A stretch of 64,000 nucleotides of DNA from Entomortierella parvispora. Lineage: Eukaryota; Mortierellomycota; Mortierellomycetes; Mortierellales; Mortierellaceae. The position numbers were made by a program, and so were the translations under genes. Position 1 is the stretch's first letter. Each line of letters starts with the position of its first letter. The DNA is taken from NCBI GenBank assembly GCA_963573315.1, contig OY752147.1, forward strand, positions 124,001 to 188,000, given 5' to 3'. This document shows positions 14,241 through 28,083 of the stretch, one piece after another. Below the pieces are notes generated by a model. That model worked only from the letters and a program-made list of their open reading frames with translations. It ran no database searches and was not told the origin of the DNA.

Positions 14241-16727
14241 TGGATGCAGCTTCTCCAGCCACAGTGTCGCTATCAGCCGTCAATGGGCCATCAGTGGACA
14301 GGGGCAAAGACAAACCCAGGCCATCTTTGGTTTCAAACATTGGATGCTGCTCTTTGGTCGGAGATGGTTCACAAGGATGCAAGAATGGCACAAACACCTG
14401 CTGCGCTGGGTGATATACATGCTCCACAGGTCCTTGTCCCTGGCCTTGCAACGCTAAATGCTGTTGCTGAACCAATTGCTGCTGCAACTGTTGCTGATAG
14501 ATTTGCTGTTGTTGCTTTTGCTGTTGTTGAAACAGCAATTGCTGCTGGAACTGCTGATGTTGCTGTTGTTGTTGCTGAAGATGATGGTGGTGGGCTGCAT
14601 AGATGGACGGTGGGTGAATATGTTCCGCAATTGCAGAGCTCACAGTATTCACTGCTGCAGACGCCGCCGCTACTGCTGCTGCTGCACCTGCGGCCATGGC
14701 TGCTGCAATTGGGCCCTGCACATGGCCGTGCAACGCTTGACCATTGGAGGAGGCGGTAGAAGAGCCACACAAAAAGGTGGGGACTGAAACCGAAGACGTG
14801 ATGGAGGCCGATGAATGCGAGGGCAAGGTCAAAGGTACGGACGTGAGCATCATGGGTCCTGGTCCTGGTCCAGGGAGACTATTGACACTGCCATTGTGAT
14901 AGCTGCTGGCCAACGAAGAGGTTGAACTGGACTTTCCCAGAATTATCGGGGTGCTCATCAAGCCGGTAGAGATCGCGGCGTTGGTCGCGGTCGTAGTAGG
15001 GGTCACTGTATTGCCAGCTGTTACAGATCCACAAGCGGCCAGTGAAGGCGGGAAGGTCAGATTCATTGGCGTTGCTGTCACAGATGTAGTCGAGGCGGCA
15101 GTAGGGGTGGTTATGGTGGTAGTCGAGGACGATTTGATAGTTACACCGTTTCCAACCTTTGAGCCGTCCTCCTGCAACGAACCACCGCGGATCAACGCCA
15201 ATCCACGCAATGCAGCCGGTGACAGCTCAACATCGCGCTTTGGTGCCACTACAGCTGCCTTTAGTACTGGAGACCGATCCCCTCCACAGGCGGCACCGGT
15301 AGAGTTCATAAGAATGGGGGCCAGGGAACCGTTTGCATTACTACCGATGGGTGCAGAGACATGACCAGCAGAGACCATGGCCTCCACTGTAGAAGTGACC
15401 ATGATTGCGTCCGAAGGATCCAGTCCCTTGGTAACCATGGTTCCCTCTGGAGGAGGCACATATGCGTGCGTGCTCGCTTCGGCATCGCCAATGACACAGT
15501 AATGACGGACCATCTCGACTAGATCCCGCTGCATCAATGGTTTTGTCACGTATCGTTCCATGCCAGAGTTGAGGCAGGCTTTCCGGGCCGTCTCCTGAAT
15601 ATCAGCCGAAACCGCAACAACGGGCAAGCGAGGAACGGGTCCTTTGACTTCGGCAGCGTGCTCTTTTTCCAATGCTCGGATTTGCTGGGTTGCCTGAACG
15701 CCATCGCCTTTTTTTTTTCCAAAAGCAATAAAAATGTTTCCGTTAGTCTATCATTTCACATTCTCGACGCCTCACGCCACATGCAGCCCAGCATCAAACC
15801 CATGGATGGATACATACAGTTTGGCATATGATGATCAAAAAAGCCCAGCGTAAAATATCCCCTAGGATGCGCCTTGAACAACGCCAACGCGTCCACGCCA
15901 TCGTTCGCACACGAGATCACAAGCCCAAACATGGCCAACTGCTTTGACAACACCTTTTGTGCAATCTCATTGTCCTCTGCCAAGAGGATCCGCATCCCCG
16001 TGATCCGCGCCGCTTCTTCCCGCGACAATGAAAACTCGCTCGCTTCATCCGTCACTAGCTTTGACGAGGATTTCCCAGGCTTGGGAGAACTAGACTTTAA
16101 GCGTCCGCTTCCCGAACCGCCGCCGCTGCCGTTCGCCACGTCGGCCAGGGACGATGATTTGGATTTCCTCAGGAAACTCACAGGCGGTGGCGCCGGTGCG
16201 AGGGGTAGTTGTGGAGAGGTAGTAAGATCCTTCTTCTCTCCATTATCGACAATCGCAGCTTCCAAAAGAGAACTGGTCGATTTTGAAAGGGGGATGGCAA
16301 CTGGTTGTGCAATCTCACGGTCCACCACAACTGTTATCACCTCTGCCCCTCCGCTTCCACCATTGTCCAATGATTCCGCCCCCACAGCTGCTGCCTTCGC
16401 CTCCAGTTGATTCTGGCTAATGGTCGCCTGCTCCAAAGATTGGCTCAGAAACTGGGATCCACTGTCCTCTTTCTGAAGGTCAGGCCGCGCCGCAGGGACA
16501 GACTCGATCGAGGACGAAGCTCCTGAATTCATGGCGACCTCCTTTCCCAAAGCGCCTTCCAGAGACGACAACATGGAGGCAGAAGGACTGCGGGTCATAT
16601 TAGTAGGCGAAAGTGTGGCCGAAGAAGAGCCAGAGTTTGTGGGCGAGGAAATAGGAGATCCCATTGCAGTTGCATTCGACGCCGTTGGACTCGAGGGTGC
16701 CACAGAAGGAGTCGCTCCTCCTCCTGC

Positions 16728-16760
<33 letters not shown>

Positions 16761-19700
16761 ACTTGCTCCTCCTGCAATTGTCGTTGGCGGCCCTGCTACA
16801 CTATTCGCCACCGTACATTTTTTGGCAGAATCGTCCAACATTTCGACAAACGCCCGAAGAAGTTTCAAACGGCGGATGGGTTTCGAGATGCAAGTGATCC
16901 GAAGACTGTTGAGTTTTTCAGGGCTCAATCCTGGGACGTCGCTGCCCATCAAAGCACCGCCATCTGCGGCACTGGCCGGTGAACCTTGTCCAAGGGTGGA
17001 GCCGCTGTTCTCGACACGGAGCGAGATCGACTGACTCAGCATTGGCCGCCTCTTTATTCCCGCGAACGTAGGCGAGTTCGAAGGCGGGTGTTGAAGAGAC
17101 TGGGCTCGCTTGATAATGTCGGTCGCAGGGGTATACAAGAGCACAAAATGAACATTGCTCAACTCGGGCCGCGCCTTCAACTCCAGCATCGTCTCGTGGT
17201 AAGGATCGTATTTCGGGAAATCCCAGCAGACGAAATCAAACCGGAATCCATTGGCGACCGATTCTTCCAATCGACTGACCGCCGTTGAGGGCAAGTTGGC
17301 CACCTCCGTGTTGCAATCAACCAAGTACGACTCCAAGGTCTTGATGGTGGTCTCACTGGTGGAGGCGATCAGGATCCGGGGCGTACCTAGGGTCCGAGTG
17401 ATGCGCTTGATCTCCCTGGTGGAATCGCCCACGTCGGTCTCGGATGAGAAACTGCCGACCGTGGCCTCGGGCAAATTGCTCTTCTCACATTGGATTACAA
17501 ACCAGAACTTGGAGCCCTTGTCCCGGTCCGAGGTCAGACCGATGCGACCCTTCATCAACCTGACCAACTGCAAGCAAATGGACAGACCCAATCCAGATCC
17601 ACCATACGATCGCGTCGCACTTCCGTCCACCTGAGAAAAGGGCGAGAACAACATGGCCTGCTCCTCGGGACTGATACCGATACCCGTATCCGTGACCGAA
17701 ATCATCAGCTTGATGGACGACTCACTCAGCGGCTCTGGTGACGAGAACCGACCCGAGTTTGGGGGTCGAATCTCGGATTGACACTGCCCCCCTCCATTCT
17801 TCTCATGTCGGAAATAAAACTTGTCATCATCGTCATCAAAGATGCCAGCAGACGGCGTCGAGATCAGATCCGAATCCCGATCCAGCACCTTGCACTCGAC
17901 CATGACATGGCCCGTGTGCGTAAACTTGATCGCGTTGCCCACCAGGTTCAACAGAATCTGCTTAAGTCGATTACAGTCGCCAATCAGGATATCCGGCACC
18001 TCATTGTTCTTGCAAAATGCCACCTCCAGATTCTTTTTCAGTGCCAATGGCTTTACAATCTCTTGTACTTCCTCAAACACCTCTTCCAGGTCAAAAGGTG
18101 AGGCCTCCAGCGTGACCTTGTCGGCTTCCAATTTTGAAAAGTCCAAGAGGTCGTCAATGATCATGAGCAGCTTTTCACAGCTGTCCTTGGCAGTCTGGAC
18201 ACACTCCTTTTGCTCCTCGTCCAACGATGAGTATCCCAGCAAAGTCAGCATTCCATGGAATCCAGAGAAAGGTCTATTAGAAGAAAAAAATGTAAAGTAC
18301 CGGGTTAAGATCAAACACCCATCCTAGAGTCGACAACATGAAAGCAGAGAACGATATCCATACGTTCTCAGCTCGTGACTCATGTTGGCCAAGAAATTGG
18401 ACTTTTTGTGCAGTTCCGCTTTTTGAGCCAAGTAAAGATCATCTAAGGAAAAAAGCAAAAAGAAAGAGATGAGTAACGCGTATCGCCAATCCAAGCAATC
18501 CCAACACCCCATGGTCGATAGCAAGATTTTTTTTTCTCATCAGTTACCGATATCGATCGAAACACCAATCCACTTGAGAATTGCTCCACTGTGGTTCAGG
18601 ATAGGGATGGCGCGTGAAAGATGCCAACGATAAACGCCATCGTAACGCATCAACCTAAACTCGCAATCCTTGTACACCCCCGTCTTATAACTTTGCGCGA
18701 CCTCCTTTTGGAATGTAGCCACGTCGTCTGGATGCATGGCACTCAGCCACCGGTCGCTCGTCCGTGTGTCGCCCGGAAGTCCTGTAAAATCAAACCATGA
18801 TCGTGACAGGTACTGCCGACTCGCTACATCATCCCGCTCTGCAGCCCACACAAAACAAGGCAATGCCTCCATCCACGAAAACACCTCGTGTTCATTCTAA
18901 ATTGAAAAAAAAAAAAAAAAAAAAAAAAAGTCGGCAAAACAGTTGTTAGTCATTACTGATCCCACTGCCCCATTTTCACTCCACACTTCGTGAAAGATGT
19001 GAGCTGCTTTCCAACCTTTTGGATCCTGGCAATAGTATCCTCGAGGAACCGATTCCGTTGTGTCGCCAAAGACAATTGCTTCTCCAATCCCGCAATCTTT
19101 TCACACTGCAACAGTGAACTCGCCAGCTTTTGACAAAAAAGAATCAGCATGTCCTGATCCCGCTTTGTGAAATAAAACCGTGGGTGCAAATGGTGTAGAT
19201 AAAGAGCCCCCACCAAAGTCGATGATGAGGATGCAGAGCCAGAGGTAGAAGAATGCTTGCTGGTGGTCAAGGATGAAGTAGGCGCCGCCAAGATGATGGG
19301 TACGCATGCAATCGTAGGCAATTGGGAACGACTGCCCACGGCTGTTGAAAAGATGTGTTCCTTTGTATCAAGGGCTTTGCGCACAAGAACTGGCATGTGA
19401 TCCCGTCTCTCTGAAAGATCGGTCCATGAAAGAGCCGACTGTGTCGTTCCCGGTTGGTATTTGTCCTCGATGATGGCCCAAGTACCTCCATTGGGGAGAC
19501 GATCATCCTTTTGCCACAAAATAATGGCCATCTCTTCTGGTGGATGAACTACCAGTACATTATCCAGAGCCTGTGAAATCGCTGGCAACATTTCCTGCAG
19601 GTTGGTGATATGACTAAGCGACAAGACCGACTCCAGGACGAACGCGCGATCCTCAGGTGACAGCCCCTCGGGTGGAAGTGAAATCGACCCCGATATCCTG

Positions 19701-22297
19701 GATCCCAGTTCCGGGTCCTGGCTTGACGTTGACTGAATGGAGATTGTTGAATTGGCTGGAGAGGCAGGGCGGGGCATACTGGATATCGAGGTATATGAGG
19801 ATGAAAGGGTCGGTAGCGACGACGGTGATTTTGCTGGAGATGAAATAGACACTCCATTCTCCGAGGATGTCCTAATGTGGACCTAACGGACGGGGAAGAA
19901 AAATATTAAGTAAAACAATCGATATAACTTTCCCCCAGTGACATGGAACTCTTTGAAGTTCCCGCTTCAGTCGAAGGGGCGAAATGTGGATTTTCTTACG
20001 TGAAGTTCGGGGTCCAGTTTTAGCGCTTCCTGCTCCTGGTCTCGGATCAGCGTTAATTCTTTCCGAACCTGGATCATGCTCAGAAACCGATCTTTTGAGC
20101 TCTAAAAGAATAGGAAAGGGGAATCGGCTGTGTGAGTATTTCAGGAACAAGCTGACCATGCCTCTGTTCAACAATGACAGCTTCTACCTTTGCCACCATG
20201 CGCTGGATAATGCTTGCAAGGCGCACTGGTGTTGTGGCCAGATGAGCGCCCCGCACTGCCGTCGTTGTCCCGTTCCCGGAGGCCATTGAGCTGAGCTTTT
20301 CATTCATTGAAGGCGGTGCGGCCGCAAGATCCTCGGGCTGGAGCGTAGTATGACTGGTGAGAAGGTAATAAAACATGACACCTAACGTGGATCATGGATG
20401 CAAAAAAGAAGAAAAAAAATGGGGTCGCTCCAATCAATTAGCCACTGCAGATTAAGATGAGAGCACCAACTATCTTTTTTTGGTCCCATGGAGTGAGTGC
20501 TTGGCTCTTAACGTTCGTCGCCTCCATTTCATTTCCAACAGGACAAGTGCTATGGGACAAAGAAAGTTTTGCGCCTTTCCCCTTTTTCGTTCTTACCGAG
20601 TGCGTAGATGTCAATTTGCACTGGGAGGACACACCCTGGCGGCGAGTGCAGCTCCTACAGATGGTGGAAACAAGTTCAAGTTGTCAGCATTTAGCACCAG
20701 CGAAGCATACCATACACTGAGCGCGTTGTGTAGGTGGTAGGCAGCATCCGGTTGGTTAGGCGTGCGCACGTCTTTTTGTTATCATTATCCCCTCCCCCCT
20801 CGTTTTTGTTCCCTTTTCTGGTCCCCAACGGTCCTGCTCACTGAATTGTCCGCTCCCTCCTCTCTTTTTTTTACGTAATGTTTGCACCTCCTTGTGTTCT
20901 TGAATATGTTGCTTTTGGCACGGTCCGCAACAACGCTGGAAACTGTCGGTTTGCTGGGATGCAGCCTGTCAGACCAACTGTTTGTCCAGGTGTAGGAAAA
21001 CACTACGAGCTCCAAATGTTCGTGTTGTTGTTGCGTGTTCTCTCGCACACTGGTCAGTCAGTCAGTTTTTTACGCTCTCCTCTCTTTATCTTGTCGCCGT
21101 TCATCATTGTGATGATATCCTGTTGATGCGAAGTTTAGGGGAGCGTAAAGACGTGAACTCACCTGCGGAACATGGAGCAGAAAGTGCTTCTTCAACACCA
21201 AAGGTTGAGTAGGCCCTTGTCCTCCCGGTGAGGATGAGATCGTGGATGAAAGCGTTGGTGTTGACAAAGAAGTCAAAGAAGTTGGGGGGGTGGATGTGGG
21301 ACTCTGTGCACTGGCAGGTGAGGATGAGGATGAAGAGGAAGGGAGAAGTGATCGCTTGATTCGAGCGACACGCGCAGCGATCGCGTCGTGGATGACTGTA
21401 CTTCCATGGCTCGTGGTACTGTACGGTTGCAAATTGGCCTCGGATGGGGAAAACAGCGTGGGGTCTGCAAGGGAGCCGGCTGTGCAGTACGGAGTCGTCG
21501 AATTGTTGACAATTCCATGCGTGTCCGAAGTAGAAGAGGAGTTGGACGAGGACAGTACAAGAGAAGTAGAGCCATTTGCCGTCGAGCTGCTGCTGCTGCT
21601 GTTATTGCTATTGTTGCTATGGCTGTTGGCTGTGGTGGAGGAGGAGGAGGAGGAAGAGGAAGGAGGTGAGGCGACTGCATTCGCAGTGGCAGTGATATGC
21701 GAGGAGGACGGCAATGACGCTGTTGTGGCGGATGGGGTGCATGCTGTTGTTTGGGTAGGATGGCCGTGGTGTTCGCGAAGTCCTTTCCTGGCCGGGCTAT
21801 CTGCGGGCTCGGCACTCTTGTCGCCAAGACCGAGATGTGTACAGTCGAGGACGAGTGAGTATCGCCGCTGCTTGCGCGCATGTTTGGACGCGTTTATGTT
21901 GCTAGTCGTCTTTGCAAGCGCGCCGGCCCTGTCGAGCGTCAACTGGCTAGGGCTCGTGTGATTTTCTCTTCGGCTGGGGTGGGTTTGAGAGTGGTGGTGG
22001 TGCGGCTGTTGCTGTTGCTGTCTGTCGTCCGTCCTTGACGAGCTCGGGGGTGTGATGGTATCTGAGGAGGAGGAAGAGGAGGAGGAGGAAGTCAAGGTTG
22101 GCGGAACAGCAGCACCGGCTGGGAGCGTCTTTTTCAATGAGGACGAGTCTTCCCATCGGAATGAGGTTGGACAGAGCTGGCCATGGATGAGTCCATTCTG
22201 ATGCAGAGTCTCGAGCAGGACCGAGGCCTCGATAGAGAAGTCGAGGAACCTTGCCATATCAAAATTGTGGGTATGGTGGTGGTGTTGGTGCTGCCGC

Positions 22298-22329
<32 letters not shown>

Positions 22330-22335
22330 CTGCAT
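14056..22335 (-). CDS. Hybrid sensor histidine kinase with N-terminal pseudokinase segment
   Basis: Nine exons: 21163-22335, 20597-20654, 20188-20381, 20000-20101, 18980-19882, 18548-18896, 18364-18442, 15818-18273 and 14056-15707, together 2321 aa. Order: poly-Gln start; C-lobe-like protein kinase segment split by a long Ser-rich insert (G-L-I-H-G-Q-L-C-P, later I-D-I-Y-A-L-G-V-M-F-Y-Y-L-L); GAF-like region in exon 5; PAS domain in exon 6; H-box with phosphoacceptor H949 (F-L-A-N-M-S-H-E-L-R-T-P); ATPase domain with N-box, D-T-G-I-G-I and G-G-S-G-L-G-L; a degenerate receiver; a true receiver with L-L-A-E-D-N, phosphoacceptor D1766 (F-F-D-H-H-M-P) and K-P-L; then a 500-residue Gln/Ser/Thr/Ala-rich tail. 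It should pass phosphate through a histidine phosphotransfer protein to response regulators. No N-lobe was found. The exon 5 donor is the least certain junction. Confidence 0.85.
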
Positions 22336-24119
22336 GATGACGACAAGGGAAGGGGAGGGAAGAGGGGGAGAGGAAGAGAAAGGGAGAGGAAGGGGGGTGG
22401 GTGGGTGGTTGTGCAGCAAGTGCAGCAACTACTGATGGGGGGATGAATGAGAACAGAAGAAGAAGAGTGGCGAAAAGAAGATGGGGAAGGAAGAGGAGAG
22501 GAGAGAGAGGAGAGAGGAGAATAACGTAAAAAGTATTATAAAAGCAAAAAAGTAGAGTTTGAATAGGACGTGAGAGCGCGGTTGCGGTGAGTGAAGTGAA
22601 GACGGAAAGAGGAGATGGAGGAGCGGAAGACGAGATGAGGATGAGGAAGAGGAGGATGTAAGATGAAGAAAGTGGGAGCGGCAGACAAGAAGGGACAAGA
22701 AGAAGACAAAGGGACAGACACACGCTAAGGAAGACCATGGCACGAGAAAAGCGCGACGGGGTCGCGGTTCTTTTTTTTATTCTTGTTTTCACACCTCTGC
22801 ACACCCTTTCACACCTCTTCACACCCTTCCACACCTCTTCACGCTATTATACCTAGCATTATTACTATTATTACCGACTGACTGGCTGACTGGCTGACTG
22901 GCTGGCTGACTGAATGACACATGGTACCATGGCAGACACCCAGACATCCAGACAGGCAGGCAGGCACAGGGAGTCGTGCTCTCTTTCTCTCTCTTCCTTT
23001 CTCCCTCTGAATGTAAACGCGGTGAAGATCCTTCTTTCGTTTCTCCTCTGGCTCTTCGCTTGCCCGGGGCACCGTCCTGAACCGCATTCGGTTATCGTCA
23101 TGAGCTCATCCAACATCCCGTACATGTACTGTAATACTCCTTTCTTCTTCATCTCTGATCCTGTCCTCCTTCCTTCTCCTCCTCCCTTGTCTCCACGAAA
23201 CAACTCGATGTCTTTTTCAGCTTTTTTATTGTTGTTATGTGTTGCTGTTGTTGTTGTTATTATCGCTCCTCTCTTCCTTCCTTTCCTTTTCCTTCCTTTC
23301 CTTGGTATTTTTATCCCATCCATTCACTTCCTCTCCTCCTTTCCCTTGTTCATGTTATTATTTATTCAACCTGTTCCTGTCCATCTCTGGTGTCCATCAA
23401 GTCCGTTGACAGTTTCTGTTTTTTTCTTCTTTCTAATTCCCTCCTTTTTTTTCACGAGATAGCAAGATAGTCTCCTGTTACGTGAAGTTCTCCCTTCCCA
23501 CCCTTTTCTCCTGCTCTCCTCTTTCTTTTCTTATGCTGCTCTCTGTCTGCGTCTGCTCATTCTCTTTTTCTCTTCTTCTTCGTCCCCCCCGATCTGCACC
23601 AAAATCTCGGTTGCAGGATCATCCTTGGGAAGATCTCTCACAGACCCAATTATTCTTAGTTTTGACCCTTTTTTTCGCCTTTGTACTATCTCCTACTTTC
23701 GAACTCCTTGAGTCCTTCCCCCCCTCCCCTTGGGCGCGCTGTTGTAATCATCCTAGACTATACATGCATAGCAAACACCATGCCTCCATCTCCTTCCTTT
23801 CCCTTTTCACCCTTCTGTCCTTTCATGCCTTTGTCCTTCCTCAAGGAAAGAATATCCTTATTTACCCGTCTGCCGATCAGTTCATCATTTTGTTGGGCAC
23901 ACACAATCTTCCTTCCTCGCTCGTCCTTGAATTACTTTACTTTACTAGCAACAGTTTCTCTTCTTTTATTTGTCTTCAAGGCGACATTTTAAAGATTCTC
24001 GGGCCAAACCGTTTTGACAATTCACGAACGGACCCCCCTGTGCTTGTGGGTATTTTCTCCATTTCTCTCCCTCACGTTCTCTCGACTATTCTTTTTCTTC
24101 CACGTTGTTTATCGTTTGT
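22336..24119. other. Intergenic region upstream of the histidine kinase, pyrimidine tracts
   Basis: On the minus strand, 22336-22760 is a CT-rich leader with a TATAATA-like stretch near 22537, fitting the promoter and 5' UTR of the histidine kinase. On the plus strand, 23100-24119 is T/C-rich and forms the 3' flank of the Rco1-like gene. The open frames there encode only Phe/Leu/Ser-rich low-complexity sequence, so no gene is called. Confidence 0.5.
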
Positions 24120-24627
24120 TTAGATGGCTTTGGCCTTGTTGAGTGCATCGTGCATACTCTCTCTCGCCTGTTGCTCCGGCGGAGAATGCAACTCAAGGGC
24201 CGGGTATCTTTGCCCCGGCACCAACTGTGGAGGGTCCGGTTCGTCCAGCTTCTCATTCTTGATCAATATCCGAGGCTCTGGTTGTTGTGGCTGTGGCTCA
24301 TGATCGTCTTGTGATAATGAAAACGACCATGATAATTGATGCTGCTGTTCTTGTTGTTGTGGTTGTTGTTGCTTCTCGACCACGCCACTTTCGTCGCCAA
24401 TGGATCGATGTAGGTCATGCTCCGCTACCCATTGTCGAACTTGATCCTCTAGCCCCTTTTCCTTAAGGACCCGTTGCAGTGCCCTAAAGTGCAGATAGTC
24501 TTCACGGTCCGCTTCACTCGTCAAGTGACTCAACACGGAATCCTGAACGCCTTGCTGCTCTACTGACGACAACCTCTGTGTGCCATCGCATGCCTTGTTT
24601 TTGTTATTGATGGTGATGTTGTTGTGG

Positions 24628-24664
<37 letters not shown>

Positions 24665-27600
24665 CCAAAGAATAGTGCAAAAAGATGGTGCATGCAATGA
24701 AAAATAGAAAAGGCGGTTAGAATCGGGCCCAGCTCACACAAGAAAAGCCTTCCTCTCTTAAATTCATCCACACTTACAATTGCTGCCGCCGCAAGAATGT
24801 CCAGCATGCTGGCATCTGATCCAGATGTCCCTTCCTCTTCTTCTGTCTTCATGGTTACTAATTTCGATTGTGCCACGTGTTCCAATTGCTGTTGTTGTTG
24901 TTGTTGTTGTTGTTGTCGCAATTGTTGCTCCTGTGACCGAACACTGCATACACCAAAGACAAACAAACAACGTTAAACGAAGGGTCAATCAACCGGACAT
25001 CCTCTTGACTGCAGATATCGACAAGCTGCAGTCGCTCAAGGACATGATCACAAAGATTCACCCATACCTTTCGCACTTTTGGAAAAAGTTTAGCTTGATA
25101 CTCTTTTCTGGGATCCGGTACACAACACCACTCGAGTGCATCATCTCTACAGCTTTGATAGAAGACTTGTTGCCAGACTGCGATGGTGGTGGAGAAGGTT
25201 CCTCTATGATCTCAATGTCGCCATTATTGGCCGCGAATGGGTCCGTCACCTTGATTGCCACTGCATCTCGTCTTTTCCTCCGCCGTGGCTTTTTTTTTTT
25301 TTTTTGTGGCAAAAGAAGACAAGGGATGAATTAGCTAATATTGTGGTATTGCTACCGTTTCACGCTTTCAACAAAAGGTAAAACGAGGTGACAAGGATTC
25401 GGCGGAGGGGTTTGAAAGCGTCAACAACCATGACGTCAAAGATGCCCACCCTACCCCTTCCTGCCCCGCAACACCACACACAGAAAAAGGGCTTACCAAT
25501 AGATGATCGACATGATTAGGACACATCCACTTGCGAGTATTAGGTGGGGGGGCCGCCATAGGAGGGTCGAGACAATCCAGGTGCCAGTGCAATGGACAAT
25601 GATCACAACTGGCCATCATCCGATTATGAAGTGCACTCTTGTGGCAGTGAAAACATAACCGGATTTCGCCCTTTTTATCCCTGATCCTCAACGACTCTGC
25701 TGTAGACGCGGACATGCCAAGCGCTGTATCGGGGTCAGAGGCCGCCGGCAGCTCGGGTTTGTAGTCCATGCTGTCAACATATTCGCCGTCGCTATTGGTC
25801 TCCACTGCGAGATAATAGTGCCACAAATCACAAACAATAAGCGAAGGGGGGTCAGACTTGATAGAAACCAGATGCAACAATCAGAGCAATTTGCGAATAC
25901 TAAAAAAATCGCTTGGAGAAAAAGAGAAACAAGATCAAGGGGCCAGAACGAAGAGCGTAATAAGGTTCAAAGGGTCGTGAGGAGAAAGAGCAAAGGTCGG
26001 GGCATCATGGCATGCTTGGACCTTTTGCCTGCCTCGCACGCAACGTCCGCGCCGCATTGTCGATTGAGCGGGGGGCCCCGCTTGGTCTCAATGCATAGAA
26101 ACATAGGCAGAAAAGGATGCAAAAGAAAATTAAGGCTCTAATTGTTTTCTTGCTTACCATTCTTGTAGAACTTCCTCATGTCCGCTGGCAGTGCAAACGA
26201 CCGTGGGTTCATACAGTTGAGGTTATCTAGTAGTTGCTTAAAGATCCCGTTCGGACTGGGTGTTGGCGGATACTACATTGGCATCATCACGTCACGTCAT
26301 GTCGAGGTCAAAGGCGGTGGACAGAAAGACGATTATCAGCCAAGATTTTTTTTCTCGTTTCAGCTATAGCAATTCCACTTTAAAGTGCCGTGCCAGATCA
26401 AGAACAACGTTGAAGGAACCTTCCTTGTAGGAGGCACTTCTAGCGCCATTTGATTGAAACCCAACACTGGCACCTCCATCATCAGCGAACAAGTGGGTTG
26501 GGGGCCTCAGGGCTTCCCTTATATGCACAATAAGCTTACCAGTCGTGCTTGACACTCGTTGCAGTGCCATTCATCTGGAAGATCATCTGGGTCCAGTGGA
26601 GGACTACAGCAAGAAAAGTGAAAAGCTCTGGGGCAGGTATCGCAGCAGATAAACTGTCCCAAACCTAGACAAGTCTCGCAGTAGTCGTTGTTGTTCTATG
26701 AAGGTTTTAAAAAGTCAATGACCCAGACAAACAGAAAAGGGAGAGAACAATGTGAGTGAGAGTCCATGAAAAACTCCGTGATGCAAAAAAAAGTCATGGT
26801 CGGTGTCTGTTTCCCTTGATTATCATATATCATCCTGGGTATCTCCATTTAGCAAAGATACAGCCATCTATTTTGCTCCGTGCTGTCAGACTTTGCCCAT
26901 GCTCATTTCGGATATCACGGGAGAAAGTGTTGGATTTTGGTGTTGTGTGTGTTGTGTTGTTGGGTTGGTTGCACTGTCGGATGTCTCCCGAGTCCGTTTT
27001 TTTTTCCAGTTGTCCCTTGCCCCTCGAGAACATCCATTACCTTGAGCGCATCCTCATCCCCTGTCACAGATACTAGTCCTTTGATGATCGGAGGTCTTCT
27101 CTCGCTGGATGAGTGAACGAGAGCCATAAATGGAATTCGAGAACAGAGTTAGTGCAAAGAAGAGACTTTTTCCTCTGCAGATTTTTTTTCATGGGACTTG
27201 GTTTCCCGACTGCGTCATCACCATCCCCAATCCTCACCCCCTTGCAAAAAAAACAATGAAAAACATCCTTCAAAAATACTCACTCTTGGACTCCTGGTGA
27301 AGGACCTTTTCCCCTCGGAAAGCCCTGTATCACCCTGTGATCCGCCATCTTGGTCTTCTTGACCGTTGCAGATGTGTTGGGGTCTCTCGATCGTTTGTTA
27401 TTGTTGCTGTAGTTGTTGCTGCCGTTGCTGCTGCTGCTGCTTCCGCCGCTGATATTACCGTCAAGAGCCTTTCCAAGACCGGCAGAGGCTGAGCGTCGTT
27501 CATGGTGTCGCCGTTTTGCCGATCGTATTCCGTTGCTAGCGTCCTTTCCTTTGTAGTCATCGTCGTCATCCTCCCTGCTTGTTTGTCGATGAACCACTGG

Positions 27601-28083
27601 TCCCAACCCTTCCAAGGACCTCTTGACTCGAAATTTACGAATCGGATTTGATTTCGTTGTAGTTGCCATCGTCGTTGTCGGCAGGGCCGTTTCTGAGGTT
27701 GGTTGAGGAGACTCTATGGACGGCTCTGGAGAATGACTTGACACTGACCCATGCGTCGGGTCCAACGAGTCTTGACCGGGCACTGGGTGTACAGATATGG
27801 AAGGTGTCGATAAAGGCTGCGGAGCAAATGCCTCCTGGTTTGCCTCCGATGGTGACGGTGTCATCAGGTGGGGAAGACTAGGCTTTTTGGCGGCCCCCCA
27901 TGAAGCAGCGCTCAGTGTTGGTTGGTTAGATGGTGAGCCTAAACGAGCAGTTGACTTTTTGGAACTGGTCCTGCCAGCAGCAGCAGCAGACTGCTGTAGA
28001 TGCGGTTGTTGTTGATGTTGCTGTGGTAGTTGTTGCTGTTGCTGATGATGACTACCATTCGCAGAGGACGGAGCGGCAGTCAT
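24120..28083 (-). CDS. RCO1: Rco1-like double PHD-finger protein (Rpd3S-type deacetylase subunit)
   Basis: Eight exons: 27284-28083, 27041-27104, 26540-26695, 26158-26272, 25497-25804, 25068-25288, 24778-24943 and 24120-24575, together 761 aa with all phases matching. The N terminus is Gln/Ser-rich with a basic patch. PHD finger 1 (about residues 289-340) reads C-E-T-C...C-C-D-T-C-P-x-A-F-H-x-x-C...W-H-C-N-E-C. It is followed by the N-G-I-F-K-Q-L-L-D-N-L...N-P-R-S-F-x-L-P segment typical of Rco1 proteins. PHD finger 2 (about 425-470) has C-F-H-C...C-D-H-C...W-H-L-D-C...W-M-C-P-N-H. In yeast, Rco1 directs Rpd3 to transcribed chromatin. The exact N terminus is uncertain because a possible acceptor precedes this ATG. 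The last intron (24576-24777) contains a CAA run. Confidence 0.8.

Noticed and set aside
14096-14787. Poly-Ala/Val and poly-Leu plus-strand frames
   Set aside because: They are shadows of the Gln- and Thr/Ala-repeat tail of the histidine kinase.
23482-24123. 213-codon plus-strand frame rich in Phe, Leu and Ser
   Set aside because: It starts without an ATG in a T/C-rich 3' flank and has no recognisable motif; it resembles a membrane protein only through composition.
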